This document shows, one piece after another, positions 31,284-42,375 of a DNA stretch of 64,000 nt (within the stretch, counting starts at the first letter, position 1; every line of letters begins with the position of its first letter). Below the pieces are notes generated by a model. It did not search any database. It had not been told where the DNA came from and saw nothing but the letters and a program-made list of their open reading frames with translations. Position numbers and translations under genes: made by a program. Origin of the DNA: Cylindrotheca closterium (Eukaryota > Bacillariophyta > Bacillariophyceae > Bacillariales > Bacillariaceae). The stretch covers positions 313,825-377,824 of the forward strand of contig CAKOGP040001224.1 of NCBI GenBank assembly GCA_933822405.4, written 5' to 3'.

Positions 31284-33677
31284 ATGCGCTCTCTGATCAC
31301 AAGCCTCCTCCTCGTGGCATCGTTGTGGCATTCTCCTGCCAACGGCGACACCACAACGCAAGATGGCACAGCATCCACGCCCAAAAATGGGACTCAGTTC
31401 AAGCATTTCATTGCTTTAAATGATACTCAAACCTGTATTGGGGATGTCCATGCACGTCCCTTCAACAACCAGATTCGTGGAGTCAACTTGGGTGGATGGA
31501 TGGTCTTGGAACCATGGATCACACCCTCCATGTTCTATCAGTTTCTTGGCAAAGGTGAGGGAACGGCTGCCTTTGATACTTATACCTTCTGCCAAGTCTT
31601 GGGAGCAGCGGAAGCCAATGAGCAGCTACGAAGACATTGGGATACTTGGGTGACACGAGAAATTATTCAAGAGTTGGCCGATTCTGGGGCTGTCAATTCC
31701 TTACGATTGCCGGTCGGAGATTACATGTACAAGTCCTATGGGCCTTATGGTGAGCAATGTTATAGTTGCCTGCATTGGTGTGTTTGTATATGTCTGACCA
31801 TTGATACTAACAAAACCACGTCATGTCATGTAATCCTGCAGATGGATGCTTCGATGGTGCACTGGAAAAGGTTGACGAGTTGCTTGATTGGGCCTATGAG
31901 AGTGGATTGACGGTCTTATTTGATGTAAGATTTACTTGCTTGCTTCTGTGTTGTATTGCGTATTGTTTATTCAATCGTGTCACTCATCCTGCTGCATATG
32001 AACAATTACATTATTATTGCGTAGGTTCATACTCTCAAGGACAGTCAAAATGGTTTTGACAATTCCGGACAAGCGATGGGTTTCAAATGGACTACTGCAC
32101 TGAACTCTGAATTCGCTGGAGATGTTTCCTTTGAGCACTGGCCCATTCGTTCCGCTCGTTGGATTGGAGAATTTGATCCAGACACGGCCAGTTATCCTGT
32201 CATCAACCGGCAGAATATCAAACATGCACTGGATGTGGTTTCGGAGATTGTGGATCGATACAGTGGACACCCCGCAGTTCTTGGCATTGAACCCGTCAAC
32301 GAGCCTTGGCAATACACTCCCATCAAAGAACTCAAACAATTCTATTGGGAAGGATACTTGATTGTCAAGAAAGCAGCACCCTACTGGAAGTACATCATGC
32401 ACGACTCTTTCCGTTTTGATACTTCTGTTTGGGGTGGTTTCATGGATGGCTGCCCCGAACGTGCCCTCGATACGCACATCTATCAAGCTTGGAGAGACCC
32501 AGACTCCCGTGTTGGATTCTACGTTGATGCTTGCCAACAAAAGGATAAAATTGCGGCCATGGAGCGCGAGTTTGGCCCAGTCGTTGTCGGAGAATGGAGT
32601 CTCGCAACCGACAACTGTGCCATGTGGTTGAATGGATTCAATGACAACTTGCCTGGATTTCCACGTCTTCCCTGCAAGTACATTCCATGTTCAGAACCTT
32701 ACATGGGACGTGAGCAGCCTGGTGCCCCAGTGGATAACACCAAACCAATTCAAGGTCCTTACGGTTCTGGTATGAGTGGACCCATTTTCGGATATTGCCC
32801 AGTCGATAGGGATTGGCTCAAGGAATCTTCGGGTAATCCCCAAACTGGTCGAGATTGGGTACGAGCTCCTCCAGATGCTCCAAGTCATTTGGACGATAGC
32901 GACAATGTCATGACGCACTTGGCATACAAGAAAATCAATGCCTTTTCGGGTATCGGACACGGATTCTACTTTTGGAATTTCCGCACTGACGTTGCGGAAC
33001 CAAGATGGTCGTACATGCTGGCATTGGAGAAGGGATGGATCCCAAAGGGAAACCTCAACGATGAACGGATCCAAAACGCATGCCAGGCAGAGGACAAATT
33101 TGAATTCAAGTGTTCTTTGAAGCATAATATCGCAGAAGAGGCCATCAGGGAGGCTATTTCCTACATTCTGGATGCAAACAATGAAACTGGCACTGCTGAT
33201 GATGATACCAGCAGGCTAGACATACTTACACTCACTGGACCAGAACTTCGTTCGAGTGCTGGAGAGTTAATCGAAAACTATTTTGAGGATCACAAAGGAG
33301 AAGGTGCCACTTGCGATTTTGGAGGCATTACTATGCTGGTCGAAATCAACCGCACCGTCACAGATGATGACGAATTCGGCTGGGACGATGACGAATACCA
33401 ACAGGAGATTGTCTACAGCGGGCCCAGTACATCGACTATTGTTCTGATTGGCTTATTGTGTATCCTTCTAGGTTTGATCGTTGGATTCATCATTTCCATG
33501 CACATGAACAAGAAGTTCAATGAGAAGGTCCGGGAGAGCAAGTATTTCAAGCGTGTGAACTCTTCTACAAACAGTCTTGTCCGAAAATCATTTGCACTTC
33601 CCGATTACAGCAATCCTGATGAAATTGAGAGACTCGTAACAGAGCAAAATAAGCCTGGACAGAAGTCATACATGTAA
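31284..33677 (+). CDS. GH5-type exo-1,3-beta-glucanase, membrane-anchored (3 exons)
   Basis: Exons 31284-31749, 31842-31924 and 32025-33677; 733 residues; introns 92 and 100 bp; junctions 'KSYGPY-DGCFDGAL' and 'LTVLFD-VHTLKDSQ'. Signal peptide 'LITSLLLVASLWHSPANG'. The catalytic domain is about residues 65-480: 'RGVNLGGWMVLEPWITPSMF' (classic exo-glucanase start), 'NSLRLPVGDYM', acid/base Glu in 'GIEPVNEPWQYTP', nucleophile Glu in 'VVVGEWSLATD'. A C-terminal segment 'STIVLIGLLCILLGLIVGF' (about residues 640-660) with a short basic cytosolic tail makes it a type I membrane protein. Diatoms store the 1,3-beta-glucan chrysolaminarin and make callose, so the substrate is probably one of these. 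Confidence 0.9.
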
Positions 33678-33836
33678 GCGCTGGAGCGACTTTCATGTCA
33701 ACCGCAGCCTTCTCTCCATTAAGCGAAGGGATTGTGTTGCACATAGCTACCTGCGCTACCGCAAACGTAACCATAACCAGACATAGTAAAAGCTAATTGA
33801 TGAATGTTTTTTCCCATATGATTCGGATCATTCAGG

Positions 33837-34793
33837 TCATGACGAAGCATCCTCTTTTCGAATCGAAGCCTTGCAAATCGGACATTTAGTCGACTTTGCA
33901 AACCACTTGTCAATGCAGCAAGCGTGAAAGGTATGATTGCACGGCAGGACTCTCAACATTTCCTTCCTTTCTGAAGAATCAAGTTCGGTCAAACAAATGA
34001 TGCATTCGCAATCGTTGTCGTGTTCGTTCGGTAATCGCTTCACGCAAGCATCAATCTCTTCTTGTGTTGCCCCCAGATTTCTTTGCTCTGTTCCCTCTCC
34101 TTGCTCTGGCAACCCTTCAAATACCACTTGATCTTGGAGCAGGGCATTTTGAAATGCTTCAATCGCTTCAACAGAGATCAACCCCTCATCTCGTTCTTGT
34201 CGTTCTCGATTGATGCGTTGTAACGTTCGCACAATGACTTCTCGATGAATCCTTCGAATCTGCATCGTTGTCGTCTGCGACGGTGGAGTGGAAGGTGATG
34301 TCGACCTTGTTGGTTGACGTTCCGTGATAGTGGATGGTAATGTGGAAATTGGGAACCAGTCCTTAATTTTCTGATAGCACCACAATATGAATATTATCCA
34401 AAAGCCGATGGTAGTGAACTCATTCTCTGTGTCTTCCATATACTTCTTCAGCCTTACTGAACTCTCTTTTCGCAGTCGCTTGGATGTTACGTCTTTCTTC
34501 ATCTTCTTCTGTTTATGCGTATGAAATGTCTGTTTCGAATTCGAAAGAGAAGAAAAGAAGAATGAAGCATCCTCTTCCAAGACCGATTTGGCTGTATTTT
34601 CAGCAACTCGAGAAGTTGGATACCAAAAGGAAGTCCAAACCAATCCATAGGTCGAGAGGCCCGCCAATACCCATACGCTGAAAAAGATGGCTCTGTCATA
34701 GCCCCGAAAACGCTGCCGCAAGCGAGACGGTGAGAATCGCAAATGTCTCCTCCGTATTCGAGCCGAAGGTAATGTACTGGTAGTTTGATTCAT
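33837..34793 (-). CDS. Membrane RING-H2 E3 ubiquitin ligase
   Basis: 318 residues, ATG at 34791-34793. Two hydrophobic segments: 'AIFFSVWVLAGLSTYGLVW' (about 34-53) and 'TIGFWIIFILWCYQ' (about 122-135). The C-terminal RING-H2 (about 262-305) has C-x2-C in 'ECIICLTEL', the C-x-H-x2-H core in 'LPCNHTFHACCIDKWF' and the last pair in 'KCPICKAS', so all eight zinc ligands are present. Architecture matches plant ATL-type and animal RNF-type transmembrane ligases that ubiquitinate membrane or ER substrates. The linker is Ser/Thr/Arg-rich. Substrate unknown. Confidence 0.88.
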   Translation of the reverse strand: MNQTTSTLPSARIRRRHLRFSPSRLRQRFRGYDRAIFFSVWVLAGLSTYGLVWTSFWYPTSRVAENTAKSVLEEDASFFFSSLSNSKQTFHTHKQKKMKKDVTSKRLRKESSVRLKKYMEDTENEFTTIGFWIIFILWCYQKIKDWFPISTLPSTITERQPTRSTSPSTPPSQTTTMQIRRIHREVIVRTLQRINRERQERDEGLISVEAIEAFQNALLQDQVVFEGLPEQGEGTEQRNLGATQEEIDACVKRLPNEHDNDCECIICLTELDSSERKEMLRVLPCNHTFHACCIDKWFAKSTKCPICKASIRKEDASS

Positions 34794-35308
34794 GTGTGTG
34801 CAGTAGTGTGGGGTCGAAAGTTTCCTTCTACCGAGCTACTCTAGTGTCTGATCAACACTAGCAGCTCTTCTTCTACCTGTGTAAGTGACACTGTTCGTGA
34901 ACGATTTTCGTGATGATTTTACTCTTGATGATGAGGCGTTTGTGTCAGTCACATTTCAAATGAGTCACGAATGAGGCAAAATATGAACACTTCAACACAG
35001 TACCGGTACTGTATGTACCGGTATGTAGCCTAGCCAAGCTGACTACCTTTACAGTGCCATGCCGGTACATAACAAGCTAAATATCTTGGCCACATGTTAC
35101 GATTAACGCAACGACTAGTTTGGCATGGTGTGTTTCGTATGAAAGTGTCGCGTGATAATATTTTGCCTAGCAGTATGTCTACGGTAGTTGTGTGTGTCGT
35201 GTATTGTCTCTGCGTTGGCATATTTGTTTGTTTGATTTGATTCCTTCTGAATCTCTTTGTGTGAGTAGACAATGGGCGGCGTCAATTATGTTACATGATT
35301 GTCCTGCA

Positions 35309-35347
<39 letters not shown>

Positions 35348-35578
35348 GCTGTGCGATTCTTTTGAACGACGCGGATTGTGTGCTTGGTTGGGCGTCCGTC
35401 AAAACGATATACGAGTGCATTGTTGTCAACGACTGTGGAATTTAAATGGTACATGTGCGAGAAATGAGGGTGGGAGACAAATGCAGTGAACAAAAGTGCG
35501 ATCTTGGAAAGAAGGCAAGACAGTTTTCTTCTTCGATAGCGTTTCAAGTTGTCACATCCCATCCCCATCCAAAAGCAC
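34794..35578. other. Intergenic region with palindromes and (GA)n
   Basis: 785 bp. TACCGGTACTGTATGTACCGGTA at about 35000-35023, a (GA)n microsatellite at about 35311-35345. Frames across it are low-complexity and not called. Confidence 0.5.
35311..35345. repeat. (GA)n microsatellite
   Basis: About seventeen GA units in intergenic sequence. Confidence 0.95.
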
Positions 35579-36226
35579 TCAAAACGGCCAAAGCCTGTTA
35601 GCCTTAGGAGTTTCCATATTCTTCATCTTTTCTTCTGAGCTTTGGAGGGCAAGCTCAAGCTTTTCCTTTGCTGATTTCAAGTTCTGTTGTTGCATCTTCA
35701 GTTGGGCAATTTCCGACGATTCTTCGCCCTCTTTTTTGACCTTCTTGAGCTTTTCGGACAAGAGTTTCGACTTTTCCTTCTCGATTTCAATATCCAACTT
35801 GAATTTCATGTCTGTCTTGATCTTTTCAGTGATAATGGCGACCTCCTTTTCCTTGCGCTTTTCAAATTCCTTCTGGAATTTGGCAGATTCAACTTCGTAG
35901 GCGCGATCAACCTCAAAGAGTTTCTCTTCCAGCTCTTCAATCTTTTTGGCGACTTGCTCCTTGGAATCTTCCACCTTCTTCCTAGCTTCAATAAGTTCCA
36001 CTTGCATGGAATTGATCTCGGGTTGCCGAGCTGCGGCCCCCGCTGCCGCAGATACAAGGGCGATGCCAATGGTTTCGGCCCCAATGATGTTTAAACTGGT
36101 CGAAGAATGGGACTTTCGATACTGGGGAGCTCTACATGATGTTGATACATCAGAAATGCAGAAGGATGATACTCTCAAGGACCAAGCCAACAAGAGTGAC
36201 GAACAAAGTTGAAGCAACAGTTTCAT
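35579..36226 (-). CDS. Coiled-coil protein with plastid-type bipartite leader
   Basis: 215 residues, ATG at 36224-36226. Signal peptide 'LLLQLCSSLLLAWSLRVSS' followed by Phe at +1 ('RVSS-FCISDV'), then a Ser/Thr/Arg-rich stretch without acidic residues: the ASAFAP-like layout for import into the four-membrane diatom plastid. A short Gly/Ala segment ('GIALVSAAAGAAAR', about 55-68) could sit in a membrane. The rest is a Glu/Lys coiled coil ending 'NRLWPF'. It has the same general design as the protein at 726-1487, though the sequences are not clearly homologous. Function unknown. Confidence 0.75.
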   Translation of the reverse strand: MKLLLQLCSSLLLAWSLRVSSFCISDVSTSCRAPQYRKSHSSTSLNIIGAETIGIALVSAAAGAAARQPEINSMQVELIEARKKVEDSKEQVAKKIEELEEKLFEVDRAYEVESAKFQKEFEKRKEKEVAIITEKIKTDMKFKLDIEIEKEKSKLLSEKLKKVKKEGEESSEIAQLKMQQQNLKSAKEKLELALQSSEEKMKNMETPKANRLWPF

Positions 36227-36677
36227 TTTTGGATACGTTTTGATTTATGAGAGAATCAAAACCGGACCCGAAATGCTGGTGTCCGTCGTTGTTCGCTTCG
36301 TTCGTCTGCCTGGCATTATTTCGATCTGTCCGATTCCTACAAAACATGACAATGAAGGTTTTGCTTGCCTCTATACAGTGTACAAAACGACACTTTGAAC
36401 TTGATTTCGTGATATTGCAGTTGGCGTACATCTAGGTGGCAATACAACTCTCCCTCCGAACTTTCCGCAAACACGTACTGTACGAAGGACTATAGACTAC
36501 TGTATATATAGTATGGTAGACCCATTGCTAATCTTTGATCGAATTCCTATTTTAGAAAGTAATGCGTATCACTATTTGGTTCAAGTTCCCTTGATATGAA
36601 AGATCAAGGTACATCTTGACCACGCAACAGATATATATATATGTAATTGCAAAACAGTTCGCCAATCTGCATTTCGA
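36227..36677. other. Intergenic region
   Basis: 451 bp, AT-rich, with short (AT)n runs near 36500 and 36630. No gene recognised. Confidence 0.5.
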
Positions 36678-39218
36678 TTACGCCAAGGTGTAGACAAATC
36701 GCTCACTGTCTTCTGTTCCTGACTGGACAGCTTGTTCCTGGTCTCCAAGATAAACACGGACAGTCCAATTGTCGGCTCCCAGAATTTGGGTGTAGCTGTC
36801 CACAAAGAAGACATAGTCTCCTTTCGGCGCGCCAGAGGGGAACACAATGTTTTCAACATAACATCCTTCCTCTTGTGGAATGTCATCCTTGTCTAGGTTC
36901 CCTCCAGTCAATTGATCGATTGTGTTCTGATAATCAATCTCGTCACCAGCCGGAGTGATGACATGGAGATCGAGATCGTCTCTTCCGCACCAGCTCAGAG
37001 CGAAACCTGGGTTGCCCTGTTCGATGCAAATATTGGAAACACAGAGCTGAGTTCCTGAGTTGCAGTCGCTGCTGGCACAGCATTCGATGTCGGCGTTGGC
37101 GGCGTCGCAATTGCGGAGGACGCACTGTTGATCACCATCGCAATAGTGTGTGGCTCCATTGCCACAATCTTCGTCGCGGCAACACTGTGCTCCAACTGCT
37201 TCGGTATTGCAACAGCTGCCTTCGTTGGAAAGGGCATCGAGAATGCAAACCTCCCTGTTGCCGCAGCAGCTGTCATCGCAGGTCTTCTCCTCTGCGTTGA
37301 GTAGACAGAGCTGGGCAATCAAAAAGTCCAAGCTCCAGTCGCCAAATAAAGGTTTGTTTTCTTCGTCTTTTCCGATAAGCTTCCACCTAAAGAAAGGGTT
37401 TTTGGCAGTCGCTTCAAACTTCAATGCGGCCAGATGGCATTCTTCACAGTTGAAGATGAAGGGAAATCCAGACTCAGATACGACAGGCTCCATTGGGGCC
37501 GTGTTGAACTCCCCTTCGAGGTCAAAGCCAGTGAATAGACCGACGATCCCTGTTGCCAAGCCTAGAAAAAAAGTTCAAGAGCGCAGTGTGAGTTCGAAGG
37601 AGGATGGAAGGTGGATTCATTCTCATCGATGATGGCTTACCAATGATATCGACGACAATCTGAGGTTCAAGACCTCCGGAAAGAATACCCTCGACCTTGA
37701 CATTAATATCTGTATCAAGGTCGGTTGCGAACTTGATGTCGGAAGACTTTGATGGCTCGAGTTCGTTTACATCGAAGGTTGAGTCCAGGCCTCCAAAGAC
37801 AACGCCGTTCAACGCCCAAACAACTTCCTTCTTCCCGGTGGCGATGCTGGCCTCGGCATCTATCTTCACATCATAGTCGACGTTCAGCCCATATTTTATG
37901 ACAGCTGGAATATCTGCTTTAACTCCAAGGTAGTACTCTCGTTGAATTCCAGGGATGATCTTCTTGACTACACTTGCAATCCACCGAGGCAATTTGAATC
38001 CCAAGCCATAAATCGGGAACGACAGGAAGGGGAATCTATTGTCCCCGTTGAGTAGTTCCAAACTGTCTTTGGCAACAAAGCTTGCTTTCAGGTACGCAGT
38101 CAGGTCGAATGCAGCGCTATAGCTGCTGTCCACCTCCAGCTTGTAATCGACGAGGCATCTCAAGCGGCGCAACCATCCCCTTCGCTTGCACTTCTGCTTT
38201 CTTAGTGCGGTTTTGAAATAAAGACCGTTGGAGCTGGCGTCGATGCTGGCCTTTGCATATGCAGATAGTTGGACCTTCTCGTCGTCGCCTTCTGGAATCT
38301 GAAACGAGCCATCGAAGCTCTTGCTAATGTCAAATTCGGCCAAGCGGAGGTTGCGAAGGTTCCTGCGCGCCTCGATTGGTGTAAATAGAAGGTCTTGGTT
38401 GTCGAACATGTGGTGAAAGCTGGCTGGCAATCCCCTGACAGTGACGGTCTTGTCTTCGGCGGCTTCGACTCCTGCAATAAGGAAGAAAGAGCTATTCAAA
38501 TCAGGGTCTTCGTCTTGGTTTGGGAGCTTGCACTCCATGTCTGGGAAAGTGTTACCATCAAACACAACCAAGGCGAAATCAGGAAACATGAACTCGATCT
38601 GGTCAGGGGACGGGATCTGCTTGAATTCAACGTTAATTGTATCGTTGAAGCATGTCACGCTAGTGATCAAGTCCGCAGCCGCGCCGAGCGAAACGATGCC
38701 TTCCTCGAGCATGGTGACATTGTAAGTGACTTGATAGGATACACCATCGTCGCCATCAATCTCTTCTACTCCCTCCATCGGCTCCAAGTCCATGAAAACG
38801 GCTCGTTCCAAGAACAAATCGCCGATGCATTGCCCTAGGTAGTTTCGCTCGTTACTCCTAAGTTGAGCGTTGATCGCATTATCTGAAATGCACAGGGTCT
38901 TGTAGGCGTTTGTGCCCTCATCATGGTGACAGAGGTAGCTCTTGTTGTTGCCACAAGCGGCGTTGCCTTGGTTGTCAGTAACTTGGTTGCCATTGCCATT
39001 GCCATTGCCTTGGTTGCCATTGCCATTGCCATTGCCTTGGTTGCCAGGATTTTGCGGACGCTGCGGGTGGAAAGTTCGATTTGCGAAAAAGGCTGTTAGT
39101 TTCGGTCTTATTTCGTAGCATACATTCTGGAAGCAAAGTACCAGGTGCTTACCGCAGCTTCTACTTCATTGAAGAAGAAGGAGCAACCAAGGAGAGATAG
39201 AGCGATAGAGAGCTTCAT
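36678..39218 (-). CDS. Secreted Gly-Asn-repeat protein with Cys-rich and YfaP/DUF2135-like C-terminus (3 exons)
   Basis: Exons 39218-39153, 39060-37641 and 37561-36678; 789 residues; introns 92 and 79 bp. The small first exon encodes exactly a signal peptide ('KLSIALSLLGCSFFFNEVEA'). Exon 2 opens with a (Gly-Asn)n/Gln repeat ('NQGNGNGNGNQGNGNG'), then 'CGNNKSYLCHHDEGTNAYK' and a long beta-rich region. The third exon has a Cys-rich block (about residues 600-690, with 'CDDSCCGNREVC' and 'GAQCCRDEDCGNG') and a final domain with 'DLDLHVITPAGDEI' and 'PKGDYVFFVDSYTQ', matching the YfaP/DUF2135 pattern. It is secreted; a cell-wall or extracellular-matrix role is inferred. The splice joins were found by hand and keep frame. 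Confidence 0.8.
38990..39050. repeat. TTGCCA hexamer array encoding Gly-Asn repeat
   Basis: Tandem TTGCCA units with TTGGTT interruptions; on the minus strand they read GGCAAT and CAA, giving two copies of a (GN)3-4-Q block. Confidence 0.9.
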
Positions 39219-39825
39219 GTTGGACCTTTTTTTCGGATTTGTTTTGCTTCAAACTGAAAAAGTGAGAATTGGAAGACAAGGTCTGGGAAAGGCAAAAACT
39301 GAAAGGTTGGTGCCTCTCATTCTGTTTCTTCTCACGTGACAGATAGCAGTGTACTGCAATGCTGCACAGCACCTACACAGTCGCGTGAAGAAATTCGCAA
39401 GGATATCATGGACAATGCTGCACAGCTTCATCACCCAAACGCGCTTGGGTGTTCTCTGGGTGTCTTTTTGTAACGCAGATAGGCAGTCGCGTGTGACTTC
39501 TGACTTCTTTTAGTAGGTAGACTGCACGGCTGACGTAATAAAACGTTTCTCCCCTCCCCATTGAAGAAATCGACCGAAAAATTGAACTCCAGCTGCTCGA
39601 GCTTTTGTTGGAGCCAGGAGGGGTGTGATTGAACAAGGCATCAACGGTACTAGAAAGCGCTACAGTAGAGGATACAGCGATGGGAGAACGCTGCAACGTC
39701 GTCGGTCATACGCAGCTACCTCATCGACGGATAGAGATGGCGATGTCTTCGATGTTGTTCAAGGAATATTACTGCGGTGATAGTCAAGCGTTGGAGGTCG
39801 AGGTTTAAAGACTGTGCGGTGAACG
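39219..39825. other. Bidirectional intergenic region
   Basis: 607 bp between the secreted-protein start (-) and the transferase gene (+). Short frames on both strands lack coding features. Nothing recognised. Confidence 0.4.
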
Positions 39826-41463
39826 ATGAGAAATTTGACCAATGCGATTCAGTTTGAAATCTTGAAACTCCAAATACAAAACATACTGTACAGTATAATC
39901 GCATTTTTCAAAAAGACAACAACGACTACGATTAGCTGTCCATGGTCTCTCCATCCATATACCGTAGAAGATAGTAAATACTGCACTGCCCAACCAGACT
40001 CATACGCATGGATATCTGCTGAAGAGCCTCTTCTTGTGATTGTAGCCATGGTGGTCAAGGAGTTGAAAAAGCCACAACGAAAATGGAACCTTGGCGCCTG
40101 TTTGGTAAAGGTCGTTTATGTGATTACCATTGGGTATTTCTCCGTACGAGTATTTTTCCTCAATTCACACATCATCAGTCTTCATAATACAACTCCTTTG
40201 GCTGGAAGTCTGGAATCGTTCATGAATCTTTCGGAAGCATTTACCGCATCAGCATCCTCCTCGTATTCCTCCTTTATCTCATCGCCGCATCATGCTGCCG
40301 TCCACGAACGAATAGGAGCTTCCTCATCGGCAGCAGCAGCACTATCAGCCGAGGACCACTTTCTTCATTTACCAAAATGGATGCAGGAATATTTCACATG
40401 GCACAAGCAACAAAGAAGTCAACTCACACCAGAAACTTGGAACAAGAACAAGTACCTCATTTTAGGATGCCGGAAAAGGCATCGTTGCGGTGGATTGTCC
40501 GATCGTATGAAACCATTGCCACTGTTTATTCTAATTGCCAATCGGACTCAACGAATATTTTTGATTCATTGGGACAAGCCCGCCGCCTTGGAAAAATTCT
40601 TGCAACCACCAATGCAGGGTGCGAACTGGTCCATGCCCGAATGGATGGTTCAGAAAATCGACCATCACGAGATTGATCAAACGCTGAAACGAGGTGAAAA
40701 GGCCCTGACCCATTTGGGAGAAGATGGTACGACGGCCGTGTACACACAGTTGCAAGACTTTCATGGTGGGAGCTTTATTTACGACGGACTGATTGCGGCG
40801 ACCTATGAACAGCAGGACGCGGATGATGAAACTGTCAACAACAAGGCTCCTGCTGCAGACATGAAAAAGACGCATAACGATCGATATCATTTGATTTATC
40901 ATGATTTGTTTCGGTACCTTTTTGAACCATCACCGCCAGTATCAGTCTTGATTGACGAACAAATGAAAAAGCACAACCTGATACCCGGAGAATATTCCAT
41001 TGCACATTATCGGGCCTTTTATGCCAAAGAAGACAAAAAGGACATTTTCTCGGACGAACTCTTGCAAAAAGACGCCATCAATGTGGCCAATTGTGGATCT
41101 GAACTTCGACCAGGAGGTCCAATCTACTTTGCGTCCGATTCCAGGGTGGCAGTCCAAGCTGCCGTCTCCTATGGGAAGGAACACAACCGCACCATTGTAG
41201 CCTTTGACGGTCCAGAACCAGTGCATATTGAAAAAGAATGGGAAGGTCGAAACGTTTCCGAGTTTTATTCCATCTTTGTGGACTTGTATCTCATGGGGAA
41301 TGGACGGTGCGTGGCATTTGGCCGTGGTGGCTTTGGGCGATACGCCCTGATGATGGGATACAATTCGACATGCGAGTTACGGTATCTGTACAAGGGGCGG
41401 AAGAAAAGTTGCCACTGGACGAACCTGGGACCAAATGGAGAACGAGTATATCCAATGAATTAA
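39826..41463 (+). CDS. O-fucosyltransferase-like type II membrane protein
   Basis: 545 residues from the ATG at 39826; the ATG at 40048 (codon 75, MVVKELKKPQRKWNLG) may be the real start because it places a basic tail right before the anchor 'LVKVVYVITIGYFSVRVFFL'. A Ser/Ala-rich stem follows. Catalytic-domain features: 'LILGCRKRHRCGGLSDRMKP' (the GG-L-x-D-R motif of nodulation/O-fucosyltransferase-like GT-B enzymes), 'PGEYSIAHYRAFYA', 'PIYFASDSRVAVQAA' and 'MGNGRCVAFGRGGFGRYA' near the C-terminus, the donor-site region. A Golgi enzyme using GDP-fucose is probable; donor and acceptor are not proven. Confidence 0.75.
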   Translation: MRNLTNAIQFEILKLQIQNILYSIIAFFKKTTTTTISCPWSLHPYTVEDSKYCTAQPDSYAWISAEEPLLVIVAMVVKELKKPQRKWNLGACLVKVVYVITIGYFSVRVFFLNSHIISLHNTTPLAGSLESFMNLSEAFTASASSSYSSFISSPHHAAVHERIGASSSAAAALSAEDHFLHLPKWMQEYFTWHKQQRSQLTPETWNKNKYLILGCRKRHRCGGLSDRMKPLPLFILIANRTQRIFLIHWDKPAALEKFLQPPMQGANWSMPEWMVQKIDHHEIDQTLKRGEKALTHLGEDGTTAVYTQLQDFHGGSFIYDGLIAATYEQQDADDETVNNKAPAADMKKTHNDRYHLIYHDLFRYLFEPSPPVSVLIDEQMKKHNLIPGEYSIAHYRAFYAKEDKKDIFSDELLQKDAINVANCGSELRPGGPIYFASDSRVAVQAAVSYGKEHNRTIVAFDGPEPVHIEKEWEGRNVSEFYSIFVDLYLMGNGRCVAFGRGGFGRYALMMGYNSTCELRYLYKGRKKSCHWTNLGPNGERVYPMN

Positions 41464-41566
41464 TTGATTAGATCACGGAGAACGAAATTTTATATTGTAA
41501 ATGCAGTCGATACTACCAGGTACTGTTGATTGGCTCTTCGAATAAACTCGTTGCAATGACCGCTTA

Positions 41567-41974
41567 CTAAAATTCCATTAGTCTACTGCTTGCCACCACC
41601 GATTTCGTTCTGGTCGGCGGTGTCAAGGGTGGTTCGAAATCCTCATCGGCTTCTCCCCGTCGAGGAGTCTTTGCCACAGTACTATTATTATTATTATCAT
41701 TATCATTGATATAATAAAGAGGAGGCTCTTGGGGGGGACACCGGCGTGTTCGGCCATTTCCTCGGACCATGGTATTCCTACGGTGAAAGCTAGGCCTTCC
41801 GTGTTCGTCATCGTCATCGTTAGTGAGATTGGAAGCTAATGTTTTGGTGGGAGTGGTGGGCGCGGATGAGGAGGTTCCTGGTGATAATGATGATGATGAT
41901 GATGATGATGATTCCATCACCATGCTTCCCAGTCCAATGCTTGTTTGAAAAAATTGTTTCTTGGCTTGATGCAT
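41567..41974 (-). CDS. Small low-complexity protein
   Basis: 135 residues, ATG at 41972-41974. Poly-Ser near residue 22-29 (ATC/TCA repeat, about 41886-41910), an Asp run and an Asn run ('NDNDNNNN'). There are several Thr-Pro and Ser-Pro sites ('PTTPTK', 'PLTPPTR') that could be phosphorylated, and basic patches such as 'GNGRTRRCPP'. No domain. It may be a real disordered regulator or a chance frame. Confidence 0.45.
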   Translation of the reverse strand: MHQAKKQFFQTSIGLGSMVMESSSSSSSSLSPGTSSSAPTTPTKTLASNLTNDDDDEHGRPSFHRRNTMVRGNGRTRRCPPQEPPLYYINDNDNNNNSTVAKTPRRGEADEDFEPPLTPPTRTKSVVASSRLMEF

Positions 41975-42375
41975 AGTAGTGATTGCTTGCGGTTGTTGGT
42001 GCTGTTGCAGCTGCTGCTGTTGTTATATATGAGATTTGTGGGACTCCTCACGTTTCGCTTGGTTGCAAACCTACCTTGGTTCGTGGATGATCATCACGGT
42101 GAGTGAGTGATCACATCCATTTTGTGAGTGATACCAGTATGGGTGTCTTGTTCCGATAAATCCAAATGTCTCATGCGACAGGGTGTGACATATGTTTTTC
42201 TTCCCTTTTATAATTTTATATGAAAGCTAAGCAGATCAACAATCACACTTCTGATTGCCTACACGAACGGACGGTACTGTACAATATGGCAACCGCTAAT
42301 GAACATCAAATGAAGATGTTACTATGATTATACAGTATGGTATCCCGTGGGTCAAGTTGCGTCACATTTCCATCC
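41975..42375. other. Intergenic region
   Basis: 401 bp with GTTGCTG-type triplets near 41994-42020. No gene recognised. Confidence 0.5.
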
